From Streptomyces adelaidensis (lineage in GTDB: Bacteria > Actinomycetota > Actinomycetes > Streptomycetales > Streptomycetaceae): a stretch of DNA of 64,000 nt. This document shows positions 49,501-57,757 of the stretch, piece by piece. Location of the stretch: assembly GCF_016598475.1 (NCBI RefSeq), contig NZ_JAEMUX010000016.1:1-64000 (forward strand), written 5' to 3'. The stretch's first letter is position 1. The number at the start of each line of letters is the position of its first letter. The notes beneath the pieces are model-generated. The model did no database searches and was not told the DNA's origin. It was given only the letters and a program-made list of their open reading frames with translations. A program made the translations under genes and the position numbers.

Positions 49501-52311
49501 TCAGGCCGCGTACGTAGCGTTCTGCGCGGTGGTGACCACCTTCTGCCCATCGGCCTGGCTCAGCAGGCCGGCCGACACCCAGGAGCCGACGCTCGACTGG
49601 ACGTGGGCGACCAGGCCGCTCTTGTCGGCGAACGGCGCCCCGGTCCAGATCTCGTCGAGCAGGGTCGTACCGTCCGGCTTCGCGGGGTTGGTGACGCCCG
49701 AGTCCGTTCCGCCGAGGACGACCTTCGGTTCGGCGCGCTTGACGTAGGCGTGGGTCGGATCCTCGCTCCCTTCGTAGAAGGGAGCGAATTCGGTGCCGTC
49801 CAGCGTGTAGTGCAGCGGTTTCCCGCTCACCGGGGTGAAGGAAGGTCGCAGGTCGCCGGAGAGCCCCGCGTTGCGGTACAGCCCGAACGACAGGTAGCTC
49901 GTACCGCTGTTCCTGCCGACCAGGTTGACGGGGCCGTAGAACAGTGTCTGGAGCGACGGGTCGTCGAGCGCCTTCTCCACGCGCATCCGGAACGGGATCG
50001 TCACCCGTACGACGTCGCCGCTGCGCCAGGTGCGGGAGGGGACCGTGAAGTAGCTCCCCGCGGCCGGAGTGCCACTCACCGCGCTGCCGTTGACGGTCAC
50101 CCGGAAGCCTGCGGTCGCCCAGGTCGGCACCCGCAGCCGCAGCTCGAAGGCAGCGCTGCCGCCCCCGATGGTGATCGTGGAACCCTGCTCCCGGGGATAG
50201 TCGGTGCTCTGGACGACCGTCACACCCTTCGCGGACCAGTTGAGCGTGGCCGCGCTGTACAGGTTGACGTACAGCTCGCTGCCATCCGCCTTGGTGAAGT
50301 ACACCGAGTCCTGGTACTTGGTGGCACTCTCCATGCCGGTGCCCTCACAACAGGTGGTGCCCTGCTTGGGGGTGTAGTCGCGCACATGGCCGGGCTTCAG
50401 CCCGATGAAGTACGTGACCAGTGGCTTCTCCGCGTCGGCCTTGTCCTGCTTGGAGCCGAGGACCTGGTTGAGCAGGGCCCGCTCGTAGTAGTCCATGTAC
50501 TTCGGGTCCTGCTCGTGGAAGAACAGGCTCCGGCTCAGCTTGAGCAGGTTGTACGCGCAGCAGGTCTCGGCATTGGTGTCGCTGACGGTCCCAGAGATGA
50601 CCCCGCGCGCCTTCCAGAACTCGGCCGTGCTGGTGCCGCCGATGCCGTACATACGCGGCGGGATCACCATGCCCCAGAAGTTCTTCGCGGCGGTCAGATA
50701 CCGCGTCTCACCCGTGGCGTCGTACAACCGGGTGAGCCCCGTGAAGATGGGGATGTGCTGGTTGGCGTGCAGGCCGTCGAGCGTGTCCGTGTTCGCGGCG
50801 CAGGCGTCGATGAGCTTGTCGAGATCGAGCAGCTTGGCCAGAGCGAGGTGTTCCGCCTTGCCGGTGACGGCGTACAGGTCGACGATCGCCTCGACCAGGC
50901 CCCCGTACTCGCCGCTGGAGAAAATGCCCCACATCCGCTGGAGGGTGGCGTCGGGCAGCTCCGACAGCCGGGAGTACATCCAGTCGCACAGACCCGACGC
51001 CAGATCCAGCGCCCGCGCGTCGTCGACGTGGAGGTACGCGTCCAGCAGCCCGCGAAGGATCTTGTGCGCGGTGTAGTAAGGCGCCCACACGCGCGTGTAG
51101 TCGCCGCTCGTCATCGACTCCAGCTCGATGAACTGCGTCTCCGGATACGCGGCCAGGAACCCGGCATGGCTGGGCGCGCCCCAGGTGCGGCGCAGGGTCG
51201 CGGTCAGGCCGCGCCCGGAGGAGTCCGCGAAGGTACCACCACTGGTCTCGAAGAAGTCGTACGAGACCAGGTTGCCCCTGCCCGCGGCGGAGGCCGGCGC
51301 GCGGTTGCTCTGCAGTGAGGTGATCTCGGCGGCCGTCAGCGCCCGAGACCAGACGTTGAATTCGTCGAAAGCGCCCGCGAAGACCGGGTCGGTTGGAAAA
51401 TTGGACCGACCCAACCAGTTGTTCGCCAGGGTGCCGAGGGCGGCGGGAGTGAGGGACATCGAGGTGTTCCGCGCTACAGCCGTGCCGTTGACGTAGAGCG
51501 TGCCGGTACCTCCGCCCAGCGTCACCGCCAGGTGGCTCCACTGGTCGAGCGGCAGTGCGGCGGTGCCGTTGAGCCCCTGCTCCCCGCCGGGCCCATTGGT
51601 GGTGACGGCGAAGCGCGGGAAGCCGCTCGCGTTGCGAGCGGCCAGGTACATGTAGCGGGTGCTGTTGTCGCCGAAGTCGAAGACACGGGTCCAGTCGGCA
51701 TTGTGAGTGGGCTTCACCCAGCCCGACAGGGTGATCGCCGAGGCGCCGCCCAGCACGCTGTTCGGCAGGTCGACGTACTGGTAGGAGCCCCGGCCGTTCT
51801 CCTGGGCGGTGCCGAACTTCCCGGTGACGGCAAGCATGCGCGGATCGGTGCGCAGCGCGGCGCGCACCTCGGTCAGCGCGCCGATCATGTAGCGGATCTT
51901 GTCGGAGTAGGCCGTGTCCTTGGTGCTCGCGTAGGCCTGGGCGAGCATCGTCAGGAAGTGTCCGGTGTAGTGGCCGCGGAGGTTGCCGTTGGCCTCTCCA
52001 TCGAGGCCTTCCCAGCCGCCGGGGGCGACCGCGCCCTTGGTGGAGAGCCCCGCGTTGGCGCGGAAGACCTGCAACAGCCGGTCCACGTCGTAGCCACGGC
52101 CGTGGTCGAGCATCAGCTGCCGTTTGTCGGCGAACACGCCCTGGCCGAGCGTCACGTCCTTGAGCTCGAACGGCCGCACCGACCAGGTGGACGGCACCGG
52201 AACGGTGGCGGCGGCCGCGCGCCCGCCGCCCGCTCCCAAGGAGACTCCGGGTACGGCCGCGGCGACTATCGCGGACCGGAGGAGAAAGCGTCTGGAGAGG
52301 GGCGGTGCCAT
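49501..52311 (-). CDS. Secreted GH127-type beta-L-arabinofuranosidase with LamG insert
   Basis: A 936-residue exported glycosidase. Tat signal SRRFLLRSAIVAAAVPG with cleavage near AAAA; GH127 (alpha/alpha)6 barrel beginning WSVRPFELKDVTLGQGVFAD; a LamG/Concanavalin-like domain inserted at about residues 174-372 (ITLSGWVKPTHNADWTRVFD, LYVNGTAVARN); barrel continues (VWAPYYTAHKILRGLLDAYL); Cys-rich active site with AETCCAYNLLKLSR near 580 and GTTCCEGTGMES near 653, matching the Zn-binding Cys/Glu site of HypBA1; beta-sandwich C-terminus. Start ATG 52311 with GAGG. It likely releases L-arabinofuranose from plant polymers. An inverted repeat upstream (52369-52386) may be its operator. Confidence 0.88.
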   Translation of the reverse strand: MAPPLSRRFLLRSAIVAAAVPGVSLGAGGGRAAAATVPVPSTWSVRPFELKDVTLGQGVFADKRQLMLDHGRGYDVDRLLQVFRANAGLSTKGAVAPGGWEGLDGEANGNLRGHYTGHFLTMLAQAYASTKDTAYSDKIRYMIGALTEVRAALRTDPRMLAVTGKFGTAQENGRGSYQYVDLPNSVLGGASAITLSGWVKPTHNADWTRVFDFGDNSTRYMYLAARNASGFPRFAVTTNGPGGEQGLNGTAALPLDQWSHLAVTLGGGTGTLYVNGTAVARNTSMSLTPAALGTLANNWLGRSNFPTDPVFAGAFDEFNVWSRALTAAEITSLQSNRAPASAAGRGNLVSYDFFETSGGTFADSSGRGLTATLRRTWGAPSHAGFLAAYPETQFIELESMTSGDYTRVWAPYYTAHKILRGLLDAYLHVDDARALDLASGLCDWMYSRLSELPDATLQRMWGIFSSGEYGGLVEAIVDLYAVTGKAEHLALAKLLDLDKLIDACAANTDTLDGLHANQHIPIFTGLTRLYDATGETRYLTAAKNFWGMVIPPRMYGIGGTSTAEFWKARGVISGTVSDTNAETCCAYNLLKLSRSLFFHEQDPKYMDYYERALLNQVLGSKQDKADAEKPLVTYFIGLKPGHVRDYTPKQGTTCCEGTGMESATKYQDSVYFTKADGSELYVNLYSAATLNWSAKGVTVVQSTDYPREQGSTITIGGGSAAFELRLRVPTWATAGFRVTVNGSAVSGTPAAGSYFTVPSRTWRSGDVVRVTIPFRMRVEKALDDPSLQTLFYGPVNLVGRNSGTSYLSFGLYRNAGLSGDLRPSFTPVSGKPLHYTLDGTEFAPFYEGSEDPTHAYVKRAEPKVVLGGTDSGVTNPAKPDGTTLLDEIWTGAPFADKSGLVAHVQSSVGSWVSAGLLSQADGQKVVTTAQNATYAA

Positions 52312-52368
52312 GTGCGCCTCGTCTCTGGCAGGGAGTGGGGGTGACTGAAGATCACAAAACAAGAACTT

Positions 52369-52386
52369 CGTTCGAGATTGCGAACG
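52369..52386. promoter_or_regulatory. Candidate operator of glycosidase gene
   Basis: CGTTCG-AGATTG-CGAACG, perfect 6-bp arms, 58 bp upstream of the glycosidase start. The pattern is similar to sites of LacI- or ROK-type carbohydrate regulators. No regulator gene is adjacent. Confidence 0.5.
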
Positions 52387-52483
52387 TTGTGCGATTTCCC
52401 GACCAGAAGATAGGCGTGAGGCAGGCGAGCGTCAACGGCGCTGACGTGTTTCGCCGGGCCACTCTCCAGGGCCACCCAGCGCC

Positions 52484-52497
52484 GTTTCACGTGAAAC
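52484..52497. other. parS: parS site 4
   Basis: Exact GTTTCACGTGAAAC, flanked by C and A, in the intergenic region upstream of the glycosidase. Confidence 0.9.
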
Positions 52498-52616
52498 ATC
52501 GCCCGTATCCACATCTGCGACACTTCACCCCCGCACCGAACGCCCTGAGAGACTCCTCACACTTCAGAGCCCCTAAGTCGAGCCGCCGAGAGCCCGCCAT
52601 CGCAGATGCGGAGACA

Positions 52617-52657
52617 AAAAAAGAAGCGGTCTCATCGTGATCACGATGAGACCGCTT
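52617..52657 (-). terminator. Rho-independent terminator of tRNA-Leu
   Basis: Perfect 34-bp palindrome (17-bp arms, 52624-52657) followed on the minus strand by seven T residues (52617-52623). The strongest canonical terminator in the window. Confidence 0.92.
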
Positions 52658-52665
52658 CGCTACTG

Positions 52666-52749
52666 TGCGCGAGGGGGGAGTTGAACCCCCACGCCCTTGC
52701 GGGCACTGGAACCTGAATCCAGCGCGTCTGCCTATTCCGCCACCCGCGC
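52666..52749 (-). tRNA. tRNA-Leu (anticodon CAG)
   Basis: Reads GCGCGGG at the 5' end, paired with CTCGCGC plus discriminator A at the 3' end (one G-U). Anticodon arm CTGGA-TTCAGGT-TCCAG gives CAG; a variable arm (GTGCCCGCAAGGGCGT) and T arm GGGGG-TTCAACT-CCCCC follow. About 84 nt, class II, no encoded CCA. Confidence 0.96.
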
Positions 52750-53233
52750 ATTGGGTGTGTCCTCAGGCCTTGCTCCTCGCGGTGCTGGCGCCTTCCGACA
52801 CGCAGAAGATTAGCACGGTGGAGAGGATGGATTCACATCCCTTATCCACGGCCGACCCCACGTCACAGCGGCGTGACCCGGCCGACCAGCGCGGACCGAA
52901 CACCCGGCCCCTGCGGCCACGTATCAACGAGTGCTGGTTCACGTATCAACCTCGTACCGGTCCCGGCCATCTCTCCTGGAGAGGGACAGGGTGCACAGCC
53001 GGGTGCGGGACACTGGTCTCGTGCCGCCTCTACGATCCTTGACAGGAGTTCGGAGGGGGTAGTTCGAAGAGGAGCTCCGGTGGGAATCCGGGAGGGGACT
53101 TCAGTGGGCGTCAACCGGTGACACCGGTCGACCGGGCCGACAGGCGGAACCAGCCGATTTCCCGGCGCGTGGATACGATCAGTAAGCAGTACCGACGCAG
53201 TACCCAGAGCGGTGACGACGGAGGAGGTGCCCC
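52750..53233. other. Intergenic region upstream of fhaA
   Basis: About 480 bp between tRNA-Leu and fhaA. It must contain promoters in both directions. A near DnaA box (TTATCCACG, 52842-52850) is the only motif noted; the frames here match no family. Confidence 0.6.
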
Positions 53234-54106
53234 ATGGGAGTCCTGAAGAAGTTCGAGCAGCGTCTCGAAGGCTTGGTCAATGGCACCTTCGCCAAGGTGT
53301 TCAAGTCCGAGGTCCAGCCCGTGGAGATCGCGGGAGCACTCCAGCGGGAGTGCGACAACAACGCGACCATCTGGAACCGCGACCGGACGGTCGTCCCCAA
53401 CGACTTCATCGTGGAGCTGAGCACACCCGACTTCGAGCGGCTCAGCCCCTACTCCGGCCAGCTCGGCGACGAGCTCGCCGGCATGGTGCGCGACTACGCC
53501 AAGCAGCAGCGGTACACCTTCATGGGGTCGATCAAGGTCAACCTGGAGAAGGCGGACGACCTCGACACCGGCCTGTACCGGGTGCGCAGCCGTACGCTCG
53601 CCTCCTCCACCGACCAGCAGGCGCCCGCGGGCGCCCCGGCGGCGAGCCCCGCCGCGAGCCCCGCCGCGAGCCCCGCCGCGAGCCGCCCCGGCGGCTACGG
53701 CTACCCGCCCACCGCCGCGCCCTCGGGTGCCCCGCCCATGCCGGCCGCACCGCCGCCCAGCGGTGGCCGCCCCGGCGGCGCCGCGTTCAGCCAGCGGCCG
53801 CCCGCCGCTCCGGCGGCCGGTGGGCGCATGCGCTACTGGATCGAGATCAACGGCACCCGCCATCAGATCTCCCGCGCGACGCTGGTGCTGGGCCGCAGCA
53901 CCGAAGCCGACGTGCGGATCGACGACCCCGGCGTCTCTCGCCGGCACTGCGAGATCCGGACCGGAACGCCCTCGACGATCCAGGATCTCGGGTCCACCAA
54001 CGGCATCGTGGTGGACGGGCAGCACACCACCCGCGCTACGCTCCGCGACGGCTCGCGGATCGTCGTGGGCAGCAGCACCATCATTTACCGGCAAGCCGAA
54101 GGGTGA
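53234..54106 (+). CDS. fhaA: FhaA: DUF3662 and FHA domain protein
   Basis: A 290-residue phosphothreonine-binding protein of the cell-wall/division operon. DUF3662 domain about 1-125 (MGVLKKFEQRLEGLVNGTFA, VQPVEIAGALQREC), a flexible Pro/Ala/Gly linker with PAAS repeats (encoded by a 12-bp repeat near 53640-53680), and an FHA domain about 200-290: LVLGRSTEADVRIDDPGVSR, RHCEI, DLGSTNGIVVDGQ. Gly-Arg-Ser-Ser/His-Asn-Gly residues for phosphopeptide binding are present. Start follows GGAGGAGGTGCCCC. In mycobacteria FhaA partners with MviN/FtsW phospho-targets of PknA/B. Confidence 0.95.
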   Translation: MGVLKKFEQRLEGLVNGTFAKVFKSEVQPVEIAGALQRECDNNATIWNRDRTVVPNDFIVELSTPDFERLSPYSGQLGDELAGMVRDYAKQQRYTFMGSIKVNLEKADDLDTGLYRVRSRTLASSTDQQAPAGAPAASPAASPAASPAASRPGGYGYPPTAAPSGAPPMPAAPPPSGGRPGGAAFSQRPPAAPAAGGRMRYWIEINGTRHQISRATLVLGRSTEADVRIDDPGVSRRHCEIRTGTPSTIQDLGSTNGIVVDGQHTTRATLRDGSRIVVGSSTIIYRQAEG

Positions 54107-54116
54107 AGCGGGGGCA

Positions 54117-54638
54117 ATGTCAGAGCTGACCCTCACGGTCATGCGGCTAGGTTTCCTGGCCGTACTGTGGCTGTTCGTGATCGTGGCCGTGCAGGTCATC
54201 CGCAGCGACCTGTTCGGTACGCGCGTCACCCAGCGGGGGTCGCGCCGGGAGAGCGCGCGGCCACAACAGGCCGCCCGTCAGGCCGCCCCCCCGCAGCAAC
54301 GCGGCCAGCAGCCCGCCGCCACCGGCGGCCGCCGCGGGCGCAACGCCCCGACCAAACTCGTCGTCAGCGAGGGCACGCTGACGGGTACGACCGTGGCACT
54401 GCAGGGCCAGACCATCTCCCTGGGCCGCGCGCACGACTCCACGATCGTGCTGGACGACGACTACGCCTCCAGCCGACATGCCCGGATCTACCCGGACCGC
54501 GACGGCCAGTGGATCGTCGAGGACCTGGGGTCCACCAACGGCACGTATCTCGACCGGAACCGACTGACGACTCCCACGCCGATTCCGCTGGGCGCGCCGA
54601 TCCGCATCGGCAAGACCGTCATCGAGCTGCGGAAGTAG
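54117..54638 (+). CDS. fhaB: FhaB: membrane-anchored FHA domain protein
   Basis: A 173-residue protein. N-terminal membrane helix (MRLGFLAVLWLFVIVAVQVI), a Gln/Arg/Ala linker and a C-terminal FHA domain (TISLGRAHDSTIVLDDDYAS, SRHARI, DLGSTNGTYLDRN). The SSRH pattern and TNG motif are complete. Starts 11 bp after fhaA with GGGGG upstream. Second gene of the fhaA-fhaB-PP2C-rodA-pbpA-pknB cluster; binds phosphothreonine peptides, possibly from the kinase. Confidence 0.95.
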   Translation: MSELTLTVMRLGFLAVLWLFVIVAVQVIRSDLFGTRVTQRGSRRESARPQQAARQAAPPQQRGQQPAATGGRRGRNAPTKLVVSEGTLTGTTVALQGQTISLGRAHDSTIVLDDDYASSRHARIYPDRDGQWIVEDLGSTNGTYLDRNRLTTPTPIPLGAPIRIGKTVIELRK

Positions 54639-54766
54639 TGCTACATCATGAATAGGCGCGAGCGGAGCGAGCACGCAGCGGTGGCCCCCACCAAGGGCCC
54701 CGGCGCGCTCCCGACCGGAGGGTGGGCACCGTGCGGATGTACCCGGAGCCGACGGGCGAGGTGCGC

Positions 54767-56296
54767 ATGAGTCTGTCACTGCGCTTCGCCGCCGGATCGC
54801 ACAAAGGCATGATCCGCGAGGGCAACGAGGACTCGGGCTACGCCGGTCCCCGGCTGCTCGCGATCGCCGACGGCATGGGCGGCCAGGCGGCCGGCGAGGT
54901 CGCCTCCTCCGAGGTGATCTCCACCCTCGTCACGCTCGACGACGACATCCCCGGCTCCGACATCCTCACCTCGCTCGGCACCGCCGTGCAGCGCGCCAAC
55001 GACCAGCTGCGCGCGATGGTCGAGGAGGACCCCCAGCTGGAGGGCATGGGCACCACGCTCACCGCCCTGCTCTGGACCGGCCAGCGCCTGGGCCTCGTGC
55101 ATGTCGGCGACTCCCGCGCGTACCTCCTCAGGGACGGCGTCCTCACCCAGATCACCCAGGACCACACCTGGGTGCAGCGTCTGGTCGACGAGGGCCGTAT
55201 CACCGAGGAGGAGGCCACCACCCACCCGCAGCGCTCCCTGCTGATGCGCGCGCTGGGCAGTGGCGAACATGTCGAGCCCGACCTCTCCATCCGTGAGGTC
55301 CGCGCCGGCGACCGGTATCTGATCTGCTCCGACGGTCTGTCCGGCGTCGTGTCCCACCAGACGATGGAGGACACCCTCGCCAGCTACCAGGGCCCGCAGG
55401 AGACCGTGCAGGAGCTGATCCAGCTCGCGCTGCGCGGCGGCGGCCCGGACAACATCACGGTCATCATCGCCGACGTCCTGGACCTCGACACCGGGGACAC
55501 CCTCGCCGGGCAGCTCTCCGACACCCCGGTCGTGGTCGGCGCAGTCGCCGAGAACCAGCTCCACCTGCAGGACAACGGCATCATGCAGACCCCCGCCGGC
55601 CGCGCCTCCGGCCTCGGCCGTCAGGGGCACGGACAGGGCGGCGGCGAGTTCGGCCCGCCCGGCTCCGGCGACACCACCGGGTACATGCCGGCGGCGGGCA
55701 GCTTCGGGGACTACTCCGACGACGACTTCGTCAAGCCGCGCAAGAAGGGCCGCTGGTTCAAGAGATCCTTCTTCGGTATCCTCGCCCTGGCCGTGATCGG
55801 CGGGGGCTTGTACGGCGGCTACCGCTGGACGCAGACGCAGTACTACGTCGGTACCAACGACGACCATGTGGCGCTGTACCGCGGCATCAGCCAGGATCTG
55901 GCCTGGATCTCGCTCTCGAAGGTCGAGAAGGACCACCCCGAGATCGAACTCAAGTACCTGCCGCCGTACCAGCAGAAGCTGGTCGAGGCGACGATCGCCG
56001 AGGGCGGTCTGAGCTCCGCCGAGAAGAAGATCGACGAGCTCTCCACCCAGGCGTCGGCGTGCGAGAAGAACGCCGAGCGCCGCCAGGCGGACAGCGACAA
56101 CGCCAAGACGGGCGAGGGCGAGGCCGGCGGCACCACGGGAACCACGAAGACCTCCCTCACGTCCAAGGCCACACCGACCCCGACGTCGACATCGTCGACG
56201 TCCCCCAAACCGACCCAGACCGCACCCACACCGTCGACCGGCCCCAGCCTCTCGGAGGAGGAGCAGGAACTGGTCTCGCGGTGCGGTGAGCAGTAG
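54767..56296 (+). CDS. pstP: PP2C-type Ser/Thr phosphatase PstP
   Basis: A 509-residue membrane phosphatase. PPM catalytic domain about 1-240: AAGSHKGMIREGNEDSGYAG, LLAIADGMGGQAAGE, MGTTLTALLWTG, VGDSRAYLLRDG, ICSDGLSG, GGPDNITVIIADV, which hold the metal-binding Asp residues. Then a linker (KPRKKGRWFKRS), one membrane helix (FFGILALAVIGGGLYGGYRW) and an exported region with a Ser/Thr/Pro tail. Start ATG 54767 with GAGGTGCGC; GTG 54731 is possible. Expected to dephosphorylate PknB and its substrates. Confidence 0.93.
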   Translation: MSLSLRFAAGSHKGMIREGNEDSGYAGPRLLAIADGMGGQAAGEVASSEVISTLVTLDDDIPGSDILTSLGTAVQRANDQLRAMVEEDPQLEGMGTTLTALLWTGQRLGLVHVGDSRAYLLRDGVLTQITQDHTWVQRLVDEGRITEEEATTHPQRSLLMRALGSGEHVEPDLSIREVRAGDRYLICSDGLSGVVSHQTMEDTLASYQGPQETVQELIQLALRGGGPDNITVIIADVLDLDTGDTLAGQLSDTPVVVGAVAENQLHLQDNGIMQTPAGRASGLGRQGHGQGGGEFGPPGSGDTTGYMPAAGSFGDYSDDDFVKPRKKGRWFKRSFFGILALAVIGGGLYGGYRWTQTQYYVGTNDDHVALYRGISQDLAWISLSKVEKDHPEIELKYLPPYQQKLVEATIAEGGLSSAEKKIDELSTQASACEKNAERRQADSDNAKTGEGEAGGTTGTTKTSLTSKATPTPTSTSSTSPKPTQTAPTPSTGPSLSEEEQELVSRCGEQ

Positions 56297-56323
56297 GCAA
56301 GCCGCGAGGGGCCCACTCATACG

Positions 56324-57757
56324 ATGAGCAGTACTACCAACACGTCGACGCAGCACACGTCCACGATCGGTGCGATCGGCACCCCGAGCCGCCGCAACAC
56401 CGAGCTGGCGCTGCTGGCCTTCGCGGTCGTCATCCCGGTGTTCGCCTACGTCAACGTCGGACTCGCCCTCAACGACCAGGTGCCGGCCGGCCTGGCCGCC
56501 TACGGCATCGGCCTGGGCGTGATGGCCACGATCGGCCACCTCGTCGTACGCAAGTTCGCACCGTACGCGGACCCGCTGATGCTGCCGCTGGCCACGCTGC
56601 TGAACGGACTGGGGCTGGTGGCCATCTGGCGGCTGGACCAGTCGGAGCGGCTGCAGCTCAGCAAGACATACGTCGAGGCCTCGCCGCGGCAGCTGCTGTA
56701 CTCCGCGATGGGCGTCGCCCTGTTCATCGTCGTGCTGATCTTCCTCAAGGACCACCGCGTCCTGCAGCGCTACACCTACATCTCCATGGCCGCCTCGCTC
56801 GTCCTGCTGATGCTGCCACTCGTTCCCGGCCTCGGTCTGGACGTCTTCGGCGCGAAGATCTGGATCTCCATCGCCGGATTCACCATCCAGCCCGGTGAGT
56901 TCGCGAAGATCGTCATCGCGGTCTTCTTCGCCGGCTACCTCATGGTGAAAAGAGACGCCCTGGCACTCGCCAGCCGCCGCTTCATGGGCCTGTACCTGCC
57001 GCGTGGCCGGGACCTCGGTCCCATCCTGGTCGTCTGGGCGATGTCCATCCTGATCCTGGTCTTCGAGACCGACCTCGGTACGTCGCTGCTGTTCTTCGGC
57101 ATGTTCGTGATCATGCTGTACGTCGCCACCGAGCGGACCAGCTGGATCGTCTTCGGTCTGCTGATGTCCGCCGTCGGCGCCGTCGGCGTCGCCTCCTTCG
57201 AGATCCACGTCCAGCAGCGTGTCCAAGCCTGGCTGGACCCCATGGGCGAGTGGGAACTCTCCAAGACCGTGCTCGGCCACTCCGCACAGTCCATGGAGGC
57301 CCTGTGGGCCTTCGGCTCCGGCGGCACCCTCGGTACCGGGCTCGGCCAGGGCAACTCCGACCTCATCGGCTTCGCCGCCAACTCCGACTTCATCCTCGCC
57401 ACCTTCGGCGAGGAACTGGGCCTGGCCGGCGTCATGGCGATCCTGCTCCTCTACGGGCTGATCGTGGAGCGCGGCATCCGCACCGCCCTCGCCGCCCGCG
57501 ACCCGTTCGGCAAGCTACTGGCGGTCGGTCTGTCCGGCGCCTTCGGGCTCCAGGTCTTCGTGGTCGCCGGCGGCGTCATGGGCCTGATCCCGCTCACCGG
57601 CATGACGCTGCCCTTCGTGGCGTACGGCGGTTCCTCCGTCATCGCCAACTGGGCGCTGATCGGCATCCTGCTGCGGATCAGCGACACCGCGCGCCGCCCG
57701 GCGCCGTCCCCCGCCCCGAACCCCGACGCCGAGATGACCCAGGTGGTCCGACCGTGA
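56324..57757 (+). CDS. rodA: SEDS family peptidoglycan polymerase (RodA/FtsW)
   Basis: A 477-residue multi-pass SEDS glycosyltransferase. About ten helices; signature AGFTIQPGEFAKIVIAVFFA, ETDLGTSLLFFGMFVIMLYV and the C-terminal GLIPLTGMTLPFVAYGGSSV (two blocks). It polymerises lipid II glycan chains with the class B PBP encoded next. The PBP start (GTG 57754) overlaps its stop (GTGA). Which SEDS subtype (RodA- or FtsW-like) cannot be settled from sequence alone; operon context matches mycobacterial rodA. Confidence 0.94.
   Translation: MSSTTNTSTQHTSTIGAIGTPSRRNTELALLAFAVVIPVFAYVNVGLALNDQVPAGLAAYGIGLGVMATIGHLVVRKFAPYADPLMLPLATLLNGLGLVAIWRLDQSERLQLSKTYVEASPRQLLYSAMGVALFIVVLIFLKDHRVLQRYTYISMAASLVLLMLPLVPGLGLDVFGAKIWISIAGFTIQPGEFAKIVIAVFFAGYLMVKRDALALASRRFMGLYLPRGRDLGPILVVWAMSILILVFETDLGTSLLFFGMFVIMLYVATERTSWIVFGLLMSAVGAVGVASFEIHVQQRVQAWLDPMGEWELSKTVLGHSAQSMEALWAFGSGGTLGTGLGQGNSDLIGFAANSDFILATFGEELGLAGVMAILLLYGLIVERGIRTALAARDPFGKLLAVGLSGAFGLQVFVVAGGVMGLIPLTGMTLPFVAYGGSSVIANWALIGILLRISDTARRPAPSPAPNPDAEMTQVVRP

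Larger units (their letters stand above)
52312..52665. other. Regulatory region between glycosidase and tRNA-Leu
   Basis: About 350 bp. It contains an inverted repeat (52369-52386), parS site 4 (52484-52497) and the tRNA terminator (52617-52657). No gene is supported. Confidence 0.7.

Noticed and set aside
54776..57280. 834-codon minus-strand frame
   Set aside because: Antisense to pstP and rodA, low-complexity Asp/Gly/Val/His-rich product, no family motif; a high-GC shadow.
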